Under the pieces are notes generated by a model, which saw nothing but the letters and a program-made list of their open reading frames with translations, made no database searches and had not been told where the DNA came from. From Bolinopsis microptera (taxonomy: Eukaryota; Ctenophora; Tentaculata; Lobata; Bolinopsidae): a stretch of DNA of 64,000 nucleotides. Shown one piece after another: positions 1 to 20,907 of this stretch (within the stretch, counting starts at the first letter, position 1; each line of letters starts with the position of its first letter). Both the position numbers and the translations under genes were made by a program. Location of the stretch: positions 9,874,675-9,938,674 of the forward strand of contig NC_087078.1 in assembly GCF_026151205.1 (NCBI RefSeq). Reading direction: 5' to 3'.

Positions 1-407
1 ATTAATGTCAATGTCAGTTTGGGGTTTTTATGGAATACTGACATTAATTGACGTTGCATCACCCCCGTGTGCACTGTGTATGTTAATGTTATGATATTAT
101 GAACACACAGAGTTATCCTATGATAATGAGCGTTGACAGTGTCTCTAAATCTAGCTAATCGTTCTAAACGGTTCCACGATAATAGTTGAACTCTAAATTT
201 ACTTAGTTTACTTTTAGAGTTTTAGTATAACATGAAGTACTTTTTGGTTATGGACCGTCTATTCAACGAATTTGTTGCATATTTACAAACGTTGCAGAAT
301 ATAAACTTGAAGTGATAGTTACTGTGCACTTGAAGAGTCATGTATCAAGACCGACGAGATCGATAAAGCTGAATTTTTGATAGTTCCCGCTTGAGTTTGT
401 ACTTAAA
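1..407. other. Intergenic, nothing recognised
   Basis: AT-rich sequence with no open frame, RNA gene or repeat that I can support. It ends at the TA target site of the MITE that follows. Confidence 0.5.
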
Positions 408-409
408 TA

Positions 410-1166
410 CAGGGTGGGCCAAAAGTCAGTGTGCAAACGTTGGGTCTTATACCTCCGCCGTGTTTTATATTTGAGGGTTGTTGCTTTGCAGATGGTTTAC
501 TGTACCTACTGGTTCGAGGATTCCGTCAGCAAAATTTGAAAATTCGAATATTTTAGACCACGCCCATTCAATATTAAAACACTTATATTGTACTCTAGAT
601 GTCTAATTTTTTTCAGAGACAGTAGATTAATAAATGTTGCATATGATCTGAAAATATGAGGCAAAACGGATTAGAAATGACGAAGTTATCAATCATTTTC
701 TGTATCTCGTTAACAAAATTAACTGGGTGATTATGTGACACCGCGACACGACACCTTAATTGGGCAGCCTTCATGATTCCCATAATGTTTAACGGGGAGG
801 TTAACGGGGTCACCTAATCACGTGATTAGGTAAACCAATCACCTGATCACACGTAATGAATAACCTCGTTAAGGTTCATATCTCGGTCATCTGAGAAGCT
901 AGAACCCTCATTTTTTCAGGGCAAACGTAATTTAAATGGCCAAACACAATTCAATAAAATTTGGCTCGATCCGACTATCCAAACTATCAAATAAATGCGA
1001 AAATGAACCTTCTTTTGAAAAAAATGAACACAAATATGTTTCGATTTGACAAATTTCTCGAACCAGTGTTGGTAGTAAGTCATACCAGAACAAATTATTT
1101 CAATTGGGCACTCAGTGACTGAGCTATTAAGGCCATCGTTTGCACACTGACTTTTGGCCCACCCTG
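410..1166. mobile_element. Mariner/Tc1-type MITE, non-autonomous
   Basis: The first 30 bases (410-439, starting CAGGGTGGGCCAAAAGTC) are the exact reverse complement of the last 30 (1137-1166). The dinucleotide TA flanks both ends (408-409 and 1167-1168), as expected for a mariner/Tc1 target-site duplication. The 757-bp body has no transposase-sized frame, so the element would need a transposase supplied in trans. Perfect terminal repeats suggest fairly recent insertion. Confidence 0.85.
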
Positions 1167-1168
1167 TA

Positions 1169-1930
1169 TATTATAAGAACAGTCGACGTTGTATTTAAGA
1201 AATTAAAGTTGTTCAAAATATGCCGTGAGTTGCAAATTATGTTTTGTGATTACATATTCGACAGGTAAGTTTAAGCTTTAAATATTTTCAAAGTCGCTGA
1301 CTGACTCATGGAACTCTTAAATTTTGCCAACTCTAAACCGCGTCCATACTTCAACCTGCTTTTAAAATATACTCTTAACTTACTACTTTTGTAATTTTAA
1401 TAGTAAAGACATCTAGTTGCAACTATGCTGAGAAAATTTGTCGATTAATATGTCAACAGTTATCTGTCCTCACATTGGATATTTTAATAAAATTATCTTC
1501 CAAATTTAATAAATACAGCTAAGTTACGTGTGCCAATGACGGTCTGACTGTCTGAGGCCCATGATATCCAGCTCGGCCTTTTATTCGCGAATAATGGTAT
1601 ATTTTACATCCCCAGACGGAACCCAGGCATATTTACCGCAGCTCATTGGCAAACAAAACTGTTGTTTTTTGTTGTAATATAGTTGGAGGCCAAACTGCTG
1701 CTTCGTGTCAGTTCGGCTGTTCTTTTTAGTACTAGTATCAACTACGGAGCTTTTGTTATCTTTTAACCAGTTGTATCACTCATTGATTAATCATTTATTA
1801 ATCACTTAATCACTCACAGTTTTATCAGTTGATTACTCAAAATGACAATTATATATACCATGATCATGAAGCACATAAGATATGATATGGTTGTTAATTT
1901 ATCAACACTTCTGTCCAGGAAGGATACCTA
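1169..1930. other. Upstream region of the family C GPCR gene
   Basis: No coding frame is evident. A pyrimidine-CAG acceptor-like site lies a few bases before the ATG at 1931, so a 5' untranslated exon may be present, but none could be delimited. Confidence 0.3.
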
Positions 1931-4771
1931 ATGTTGTTGTGTGGTGTTAGTATTGCACTGATCATCTCCAGTACCTTACAGTCAGACTGCTCTGAAGATG
2001 ATCTGTACAAACCTATCGACAGTGAACCTGGAGACTTTATAATTGCTGGAATCTTCAACGTTGGCAAGGTTAGTCTACTAGATAACGTTCAGATTGTCAG
2101 TGATACTATAACGAATACAGAATTTTAGAGACTCACCATGTACATAATGTGTTGGATCTCAGTGTGCTTGGTTCGGGATAAGTACAACACTTTTATTCAG
2201 GTGGAGACAAGAGAAGAAATGACGGCTGAAGGGAGGAAAAAGCTAACAAAGTATTGCTCGTACGATAAAGCTTTAATGTGGGGTATCCAGAAGATGCTAG
2301 CTCTACGAGATACTGTGGAGAGGGAACAGGAGCGGTTCAGGTTTGTTGTTACCATGGTAACGGTTCAGGTTTGTAACATTAGAAAAGTAATAAGTAGCTC
2401 AGTTTGAGGTAGGATGCTTAGAAATAAGATTGAGAGATTAGTGAATGTTAGTAATGATAAAAGGAATGTTACCATGGTAAAGAGATACGTTACGTCCGCT
2501 GTACAAACACTACGATTTCAGAAAACTGAACAAGACGTTGGGCTATGAAATCTACGATTCTTGCAACAGCTACACCACAGTGGGACAGATCTCCAACATC
2601 ATCGCATCTAAGACAAACATAATCGGAGTCGCAGCTCCGGATTTCAAGGACTTTGTCAAATTCTCTGCACAACAAGTCACCTCCTTCAACATCCCCATGT
2701 TCACCTACGTGTACAATGATAACGAGATGATGAACGACAAGATATTCCCCTCACTTTTCTCTCTAACAGACACAGAACAGGTCGAAGGGGACATAATTAT
2801 CAGTTTTTTGAAGTTGATGAACTTTAGGTATGTTGATATTTGGTATCACAAGTTCTCAAAAGACATGGCTATGCATGTTTATGAGAAATATGTCAGTACC
2901 GTAGAGTCCGGGTGTGGTAGAATTGAAGAGGTTTCCAATATTTCTCAGATTGTAAACATTGATAAGAGTTACGGGAAGTCTGGTGGAAGTAATTCAAGTT
3001 CACAGGTGCAACTTATATTGTCAAACAGTCGGGCAACAACACTTGCTATGATTGAGCACATGACAGAAAATCTGAACTTCAAGAACAAAATCTACATTTT
3101 TGGGATTTCGAATGGGAGGAAAAACTACCTCCAAAGTTATATCCCCGTATTCAAGAAAGAGCCCGGAAACACCTTAATACTACCTTTAGCAGCATTGCTA
3201 AACGCGGAAGTGAAAGTGCTGACGGAGAAACTGAAAGCGAAGGAAGCTTCTAGAAATAGCAACCTGGATAAAATAGAAGAGGATATAAGAGATAGGCTAA
3301 AGTGGTACGAGGGAGGAACCGGTTATGATAGTACGATGACAAGTTGGATGCCATATGTAGTGGGCGGGGTTAAAATACTTACCCAATCACTACATGAATA
3401 TCTGGTCGAGTCATCAGGGGATATTTGTATGGATCACTTGAGAGAGCTCATCTTCGAAACATTGATAAACAGAAAAACCAAGAAGCAGGTTTTGATTGAT
3501 GACGTCCTCACGATTGATTTTAGTTTGGATAAAAGAGTCGTTACAACAGGTTACGAAATCGGAGTCTACCAGAGCACCAGTGACTCATATTCCATCCTGG
3601 GAAAAGCGTTCTCAGACTCAATAACAGTGTCAAACAGCACTCTCCTGAACGAAATATCAGACTACAACCAAACCTGCTCGGAATCATGCAGACCAGGATT
3701 CTACAGCACCAGGAAATGGAACAAAAGCGATCTGTCGTGTTGCTGGAACTGTAGGTCATGTGACGCCTACTCAATCTCAACCGAAATAAACTCAGCAGGA
3801 TGCACAACCTGCAAAGATGACGAAGCAGCTAATGATAACAACACTGAATGCAACGAGGTTAAGAGATATACATTGAGAGTGACTCCCCTTTTTTTATAGC
3901 AGGGGTAGTGTGCGCTGGGGCAGGGTTACTGGTGGTAATAGTGTTCGGGGTGATCGTGGTTAGGCACAAAGACAGCGCTTCCATCAGAGCTTCTGATACG
4001 GGTTATCTTTATGTCATGTTAGTGGGTCTAGCTGTTGGATTCATCACAAGTGTGGTCCCTCTGTTGAAACCACACGAGATGTCCTGTAGAGCTGAGTATT
4101 TCGGTGTTATGGCTTTCACAACATTAGTATCCACAAATCTGGCTCTAAAGTGCAACAAGATATACGAGATATTCCGGGCTGCTAACAGTTTTGAGACTCC
4201 TAGATGCGGTTGGATGATGAAGAAGACAATTCTGGTTAACTTGTTGTCTCTGCTCTTCACCCTGACTCTAGCACTACTGGATGTGTTGGTCTGGGGACCC
4301 AGCTGGATAAAAGAGAGACTACACAAACACCATAACCCTTACTATCTGGTATGCCAATCGCACGATAACCACAGTTTCTTCATCCTAATAATTCCTCTTA
4401 TTTTCCCAGCGGTCGCTTTCATCGTCGCCCTAGTCCTAGCATTCAAGATGCGGAACTTCCCCCACAATTTCCGGGAAACACTGAACATATTCGCAGCAAC
4501 CCTGATAGCTCTCTTGTGTTGCATTATGTTCTTAACGGGGTACTCCCTTGCGGAAAACTATTTTAAAGGTCTCCTCAGGGCTATAGTGACCTTCGTTACA
4601 TCTCTCTCATTCCTTCTCTGTATCTTTCTACCAAAGATCTATTTCCTGTTCAAGAATCATAACGAGGACGCCACCAGAAGGGAGTTGAAGAATTATATTA
4701 ACCGAGCCCAGACTATAGTTAACAGAGTTAGTACAAGGACTGTCTCGTCATCAATAACTTCTCACTCATAG
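1931..4771 (+). CDS. Family C (metabotropic glutamate-like) GPCR, with a frameshift in the poly-T run
   Basis: Three exons fit: 1931-2068, 2201-2340 and 2522-4771. All junctions are GT-AG and in phase. The product of about 835 residues has a signal-peptide-like start, a Venus-flytrap ligand domain (about 34-470), a nine-cysteine NCD3G domain (about 478-540, with a CCWNC core) and a 7TM_3 domain (about 551-815) containing the family motif LPKIYFLF. It would be a plasma-membrane receptor. In the run of seven T at 3889-3895 the upstream frame ends at TAG (3897-3899), while the 7TM domain continues in another frame. One missing T explains this, and no GT-AG intron that I could place repairs it. 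It is therefore either an assembly error or a recent pseudogene. The Ser-Ser and Ser-Thr residues that bind the amino acid in mGluRs do not appear conserved, so the ligand is unknown. The cytoplasmic tail is short. Confidence 0.85.
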
Positions 4772-5083
4772 GTTCATACGCTCACGTGACTCTTAACATG
4801 TGGTCACGTGACTTGTAACAAAGCGTGACCCTTAATATACGGGTTTTAAAAACTTTGACGAGTTTAACAGATTATTTAACGTTATTCTTTTAAAGATGAA
4901 AAGCGATGCCACATGATTTATGATGTATGTTGTCGAGAATTCTGTATAATTCTGTATAATTTTATAAATCAGCATGACTATTGCCCGCATTTTGCGGACG
5001 CTTCAGTTATTACTAATTTTATTTGTACAAACATATTCTTACAAGACAAATAAACACATAAATATTAAAACAAGGCGCATTTA
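4772..5083. other. Convergent 3' intergenic region
   Basis: This lies between the GPCR stop and the minus-strand NAA15-like stop. It contains an AATAAA-type signal near 5048 on the + strand, a candidate polyadenylation site for the GPCR gene, and two copies of TCACGTGAC near 4782 and 4804. There is no coding frame. Confidence 0.4.
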
Positions 5084-15057
<9,974 letters not shown>

Positions 15058-15654
15058 TAGGGACTCTTTACTGCATAGCTGGGTTAAAATCGGGAGGGTT
15101 ATTAACGAAATTAATGGTGAAAGTATTTTACCTCAACACCAATGCATCATAATTAAAAGGGGCTAATATATTATAAATATGTATTTTGAACCGCTAAATT
15201 TAAGTAGTTGCATTCATTGGTTTTAAATCAATCAACAAGGGAATTTTTACCCAACAGAAAATTAAAATAGAAACTTGAGCTTTACTTGTCAGAAAAGTCC
15301 GAAGATATTTTTTCTCAGATCTTACTTCAAATTTGACAGCTAGTTTAATGGTGATAAGATGCATATTCATTATTTAATCGATTGTATGACTAGATCAATA
15401 AACAGCAGCTCTCAAAACTTGAAAATACAAGTATAACAATATTTACAAAAATTAAACTCAATCAACTGCCACAACAACTTCACTGGTTATATTGTGATCC
15501 TAACTATTAAGGAGTGCCGTAGCATTTTTAGTATTTATTCGAAGAAAATCTTATGATGAAAAATTAATTGGCACCCGACTGAAATCCCTTGAGTCGAAAA
15601 AAAGAACTCAAAATTCAAATTAGCATTAAATTAATAAAGAGATAAAAATGAAGC

Positions 15655-17646
15655 TTAATCGCTCTCAGACGATTCTTCTTCAGCCTCTTTCAACCAGACA
15701 ATAAACTTAGCAATGCTACTCTGTATATCATCGTCAGCACTATCACACCACTCCAGAATATACGACTCATCTAAAACATCCTCGTTATACAAAATATGCA
15801 AAATTTTCTGAGTGTCTGGAATCCTTGATTTTTCTAATGCCCAAGTTTCGATTTCGTCTAAAATAACCATCTGCGAGTCTCTGTCCTTAGCTAACTTGAT
15901 AAACATGGGACCAAAATATCCCACATATTTTGGGAATTCCTTGATTTCGGGACAAAGTTCCAGTAGTGCTCTTGTAGAATGCATCAACTGATCCGCCACT
16001 GAGATATTATACGCGTGCTTACTCGCATTAACTTCAATCAGTACATTATCAATATCCTTCTGTATAGCAAACCCAGCTTTGAAACTATCACACACCTCCC
16101 CATAGAACCCTACATCAGAATCTGGTTCAGGATCGCTGGGTACGGGCGTGGAATCCGAACTATCTGATATCTCATCAAATTCACTGCAATCTGGATGCCT
16201 GACATACCACTTTCTATTGAACTCCGCTCTCTCCATATCCCCCTCCTCATCACTACTGTTATCTTCATCACTCCGGTATATAACACCCCAGTGATCCGCT
16301 CCCAGCACGTCTGTTTCCGAGATATTATCCGGGTCACTGCACCGTGTATCCTCACTGTCGTTAGAACACTCAGAGTCATTGCGCATGTGCCTGGGCCCTG
16401 CTACTGTGACCCTTGTACCTGCCTTGAGAACTGTGTTGGGTCCTACAACTGTATCGTAGGACAGGATGCACCCAGCGGAGACGGTGGTGCCTTGTTTAAC
16501 TGTAGCGCCACTACACAGCACCGCACTATCAATCACACAGTCATCCTTTATCGTTACTTCGTCCCAGATATAAGAGTTAGTTATCTTAACATTAGCACCA
16601 ATCTCACATTTCCTCCCTATAACACAGTCCACTATATTAGTGTTCCTATCAATAGTAGTTTCTGAACCCACTATAGTGTTCTGATGAATGACAGCCTTGT
16701 AGGGACGCACTGAGTTAGGTAGATATACTCCCCGTCTCCTGTAGATGTACTGGTCCTCGGGTGGGCTGTTGTTATCAGGAACCACTGGGTAAGTCCACCT
16801 GTTGATTATGTCGTGACTTACTGAGGCGTAAGTGCGTAAGTTACTGACCCGAGCTGCGTAGCTGTGTTCTAGGATGTGGATGTAGATTGTTTCGTTGCAC
16901 ATTTCTTCGTCCACGATGATGCCTTTTATGAAGGAGTCCATGTCTTGGATGTCAAAGTGATCGGTGAATCGTGAGGGGACATGCGCCTCGCAAATCATAA
17001 CATATGTGTTCATCAGATCGTATCTGAAGTCCATTACATCGTGATTGTTGAACAGCTCGAGATCATAATCAAATCTTTTAGAGTTAGCGTTACGGAAGCG
17101 GAGGAGGCGGTTTGTATCAGGGTTCATACACACTACCACATCATCCTCCAGACCTCTTGTGGGGTGCCCTGGCATGACTTTCTTGAAGATACAAGTCATG
17201 ATAGCATCTTTATCCTTCTCCTTGGTTGCTTGGTGAGTCTCCATAGCTGCTCGCATATCCATGTTGGATATCATGTCTCCTGTCACCAAGATAAAGGGAC
17301 CTCGTAACACTCCTTCGTCACTTAACTCCCTCATAGCATCTCCCAGACTGTTACATTTGTCTGCGTTCATCTTCTTGTTCCGTATTGTCACCAGCTCGTT
17401 CCGGTCCATGTATCTGCTCTCTGAGATGTGCTTGTCAATGAGGGTGCCGTGCGCGCGCGACAGGATTATCAGGTCGTGGAAACCATTACTGATGAGGTGC
17501 TGCAAGCAGTAGTCTATCAGGGGTTTGTTAGCCAGGGGGAGGAGACAGCGGGGCTTTTCAAGGGTGATGGGTTTGAAACGGGAGTTGAAGCTGTCAGCTA
17601 CTATTACAGCTTGTCGTGGGATATTGTCGTTTGCAGGCATTCTCAT
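15655..17646 (-). CDS. EIF2B5: Translation initiation factor eIF2B subunit epsilon
   Basis: A 663-codon frame without introns. It encodes the catalytic subunit of eIF2B, the guanine-nucleotide exchange factor that reloads eIF2 with GTP in the cytosol. The N-terminal nucleotidyltransferase-like domain (about 10-250, with KPRCLLPLANKPLIDY) is followed by left-handed beta-helix hexapeptide repeats (about 310-410, with VIGRKCEIGANVKI and DDCVIDSAVLCSGATVKQG). An acidic linker (about 420-500) precedes a W2/HEAT domain (about 505-655) ending in IVWLKEAEEE and an acidic tail, the catalytic GEF module. The length is slightly below the usual 700-720 residues. Animal orthologues I know have many introns, so the single exon suggests intron loss or a retrocopy. 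The frame is fully intact and no polyA remnant is evident. It is tandem with SPCS3 and the NAA15-like gene. Confidence 0.95.
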   Translation of the reverse strand: MRMPANDNIPRQAVIVADSFNSRFKPITLEKPRCLLPLANKPLIDYCLQHLISNGFHDLIILSRAHGTLIDKHISESRYMDRNELVTIRNKKMNADKCNSLGDAMRELSDEGVLRGPFILVTGDMISNMDMRAAMETHQATKEKDKDAIMTCIFKKVMPGHPTRGLEDDVVVCMNPDTNRLLRFRNANSKRFDYDLELFNNHDVMDFRYDLMNTYVMICEAHVPSRFTDHFDIQDMDSFIKGIIVDEEMCNETIYIHILEHSYAARVSNLRTYASVSHDIINRWTYPVVPDNNSPPEDQYIYRRRGVYLPNSVRPYKAVIHQNTIVGSETTIDRNTNIVDCVIGRKCEIGANVKITNSYIWDEVTIKDDCVIDSAVLCSGATVKQGTTVSAGCILSYDTVVGPNTVLKAGTRVTVAGPRHMRNDSECSNDSEDTRCSDPDNISETDVLGADHWGVIYRSDEDNSSDEEGDMERAEFNRKWYVRHPDCSEFDEISDSSDSTPVPSDPEPDSDVGFYGEVCDSFKAGFAIQKDIDNVLIEVNASKHAYNISVADQLMHSTRALLELCPEIKEFPKYVGYFGPMFIKLAKDRDSQMVILDEIETWALEKSRIPDTQKILHILYNEDVLDESYILEWCDSADDDIQSSIAKFIVWLKEAEEESSESD

Positions 17647-18624
17647 GACTACCTGGATATAGTGTTGTTTCTTGTTAATTTAAACGGATAATTTAAAGCA
17701 CACATGAACTAAAATCATACTAAATAAATTACGACAACTGTCGTTGTAATCGTAAACAAAGCACCTTATACCTTCGTATGTAAAGGATAAACGTCTTCCA
17801 AAACCGATAAGGTATTAACAGTGCTTCTTAGTGAAACATAATATGTTATTGATTATAACTTGACGTAAATGTAATATTTGCTGCCGATAATATTTTATCA
17901 TAGTTTTAAAATCTGATGTATCTGAATGTAATTTTACGAAGTATAGGGTATCATGGAGTACAAATAATCGCACCGTCTTGACTGGTTTTTACCCCATTTG
18001 TTAAAAAGCAGTGATACTTCAAATGATTCCCCAAGAGGTTATGTAAAATAAATGGCAACCAAAAATGAACGAAACTACACAGTACAATGCACATATTATT
18101 ATGAACAGATGAATTATCGTAAAATTAGGAGAAATTTAAATTATGCACAATATGTAGGGCGTATACGTAGGCTTTCGAACAATAAAGATTGTAAAGAGTC
18201 TTTAGAATGTCTGAGACCCTGTCAGAAAGCGACTAATTATAAATATTAAATGTACCTTTTATTGCTAAGTTTATGTAATGGAATAATCATTTACTTTAAC
18301 CAATAAATATGTCATACATCAAACAACTGATAACTTACTATTGTACTATTGTATTATATAATTTCTACAAGCATAAAATACCGTAAACTAATTCTTTAAT
18401 CTACTGGTGCTTAAATTTAAAATTTTCAACATAATTTTTAATACGTAAGACAAAGGAAGTTCATAGACACCGCAAACCGGTTGCGAATTATAAAGAAATC
18501 AATAAATGTTACCCCCTAAAAAGGAGGAAATTCAACAGCTAGAGATACCGAATATCAAAATATCTGCACTAATTTTAGCTACCGAGTAATTACTAATTAG
18601 TAATTAGTAATTAGTAACTAGTAA
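17647..18624. other. Intergenic between eIF2B epsilon and SPCS3
   Basis: AT-rich and featureless to my reading. It should contain the eIF2B epsilon promoter near 17650-17900. A 65-codon frame at 18052-18249 lacks any recognisable domain and is not called. Confidence 0.4.
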
Positions 18625-18840
18625 TTAGTAGCTGTAATCTGAAGGGAGGACGGTAGATACATGTTTCTCTCCGCGAACGTTTGGTAGTAAACCTGCGTTG
18701 GGAACCACATTCCAATGTAGGGAAATTGTCGTGTTTGCTCCTCTCATGTTGTTACCTGAATAAGTGGTGTAATACGGGGGGGGGGGGGGGGGCTAATTAC
18801 TAATTACTAATTAGTAATTACTAATAACTAATTAGTAACT
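18578..18840. repeat. TAATTAGTAATTA-type low-complexity repeats and a G run around SPCS3 exon 4
   Basis: Alternating TAATTAG/TAATTAC units lie at about 18578-18630 and 18793-18838, separated by SPCS3 exon 4 and a G run at 18777-18792. The motif around the exon 4 acceptor (TTGTTACCTGAATAA) is repeated just upstream at about 18848-18864. This points to a local duplication that includes the start of the exon. Confidence 0.7.
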
Positions 18841-20489
18841 CTCATATTGTTACCTGAATAACGGGTGAAATACTCCATTATGTGTGTCGATGTTATTGGT
18901 TACAGTATTTTATATGTACGGATTTAGCGAGCGGCAAATTTGAATGGGCAATCAATATTAATAAAAGTTTTACATAGTTACATGCTTGATATCGTAATAA
19001 ATATGCAGGTTCCAAAATCTTTCAGTACTCTATTTTGACTGATGGCTTAATAACACGTGGATATAAAAGTGAGACATACCATCGTCGAAGAAGTAATATT
19101 TAGTCCGGAGGTTCTTGAGGTCTACTACTGGGTTATCTCCTCTCATAACTATTTTATCCCACAACACAACCTGGACAGGGTTTGCTAAATTCAACAAATT
19201 TGAAAAATTAATTTATAGTCGAATTTACATTTTTAAATTATCAATCAATTATTCACAATTCTTCCATTTATCGTACAAATTTCTAACCTGATTAACAATG
19301 TTCTTCTCGTTAGAGTACTCCACGACCAAATACAGGAATATCATCTTCACATTCCAATGGAATGAGTCGGACATGTCGATCTTGAGGTCGTATCTAAGGA
19401 GAGTTAGGTCCAGGTACTCTCTTTTTCCTGACATGTGATCAGGCTGGTATCGTAACTGGGCATCGTTTACCTGAATCACAGCGGGGTTATTTGAAGTTGA
19501 TTATTTTAGTAGTGACTAGTGATACTACTAAAATCCTACTAAAATCCTAACCGAACACCAGTTTTATCTTTTAAGTTACTTGATTTACAGAGTAAAACTG
19601 TTCGTAGAAAGATTGTAGAAGCGATGTTTATATTGAGATTAAGTCCTGAAATGAATGATCGTTCTGAGTTGAGTTATTTGTACAAATATTTAGTCGATAT
19701 TTAACTAGTAAGTAATGTATTGATAGGACTATCTTGGATAGTAACCATGACAACCTAGTTATCGTTGCTTAAGTGCTGAGTTTATCAATAGTTTTGACAC
19801 ATGAATTGTGAATTCTGTTCAACCAGTTTTACGTTTACTAATTAGTATAGTATCATGAGTAGTACAGTATTTAGTTGTATTAGCTTACATTTCTTCTTGT
19901 CGTATTTTTTTTGTTGTTTTGAATTTTTTCAATTACATTTTTGGGTCATATTTCGTAAATTTTATTTCTCTGTTTTTGTTTGAATGTTATTTTAAATTTC
20001 TTTCCGTCGTTAATTTTACACATGTTTAACAATTTTATTACAGAACTGAAGAAGACGTAGTTACGTGGAATGATTATTTCTATTCAATAAAGTTTCTAGC
20101 TTAAAGTCTGCTGCTTCAATTTGTTCGCAAGTTAAGAGTGTAAAGAGAAATTCTCCAAGAGAAATCGACTAGTGATACCTTAGTAATTTAAGAAATTTAG
20201 TCTATTTGTAGTTGATTGTAAGAGATAGAGTTTCCTATAATTTGTAGTTGATTATTTAAGAAGTTGAGTTTTCTATTTGTCTACAAATAAGTGAGAGTAA
20301 AAAAGGTTTTTAATTTTGTGAGTTAGCTGTAAAAAATGTTTATCGTCACAGTAATGAACTAACCTTGAAATCGAATTTAGGTTCAACAGGAAGGTGCATG
20401 GTAGAGATGAACAACATTCCCGTACATATAGCCAACACTGACAGAGAGTTTGCCAGGATGACATTCGCTCTGGACGTTAAGTTATTCAT
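18625..20489 (-). CDS. SPCS3: Signal peptidase complex subunit 3
   Basis: Four exons: 20489-20364, 19470-19288, 19170-19080 and 18755-18625. All are GT-AG with matching phases and give 176 residues, close to the usual 180. The protein is the single-pass ER membrane, mainly lumenal, subunit of the complex that cleaves signal peptides. Visible features are the N-terminal SRAN followed by a hydrophobic anchor (about 10-30) and the conserved blocks FHWNVKMIFLYLVVEYS, VVLWDKIVMRGDNP, KYYFFDDG and LHWNVVPNAG. The stop lies inside a TAATTAG repeat, so the 3' UTR starts in low-complexity DNA. Polyadenylation could not be placed. Confidence 0.95.
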
Positions 20490-20907
20490 CCTAGGAGAAA
20501 CGGGTTTGGGTAATGGTGGAACTGTATCTTCAACAAGCAGCTAGATAGTAACCATGGTAACCACACATAGTAACCAGAGTGAATATTTTAAATGAGAAGT
20601 TTTTTTGGGGAATTTGAACGATTTTTGTCAAGTCATTGAAAAGGACTCTTTCTAAAAGGATGATTATTTAACTATTTAATAAAGATTATTACCAACAAAT
20701 TTACACAAAAAGTCATAAACAATTACATCGAAATTATCAAACACCCGAAAACTTGAGTTACAGAGCTTCTTATTAAATTAATAAACTTTAGAAACACTGA
20801 AGAATACTTAAACTGAAAATGCAACTAGTTTAACGTGAAAAGTGAAAACTAAAAACCAGATTTAATGATTAATTAACTTTCAAGATCATGCCAAATCAAC
20901 AGCCCCC

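Noticed and set aside
3858-3902. A 45-bp intron between the GPCR cysteine-rich and 7TM domains
   Set aside because: GT-AG sites exist, but every combination I tried gives a stop or wrong phase. A single missing T explains the sequence better.
18052-18249. 65-residue plus-strand frame
   Set aside because: No domain, no splice context, AT-driven composition.
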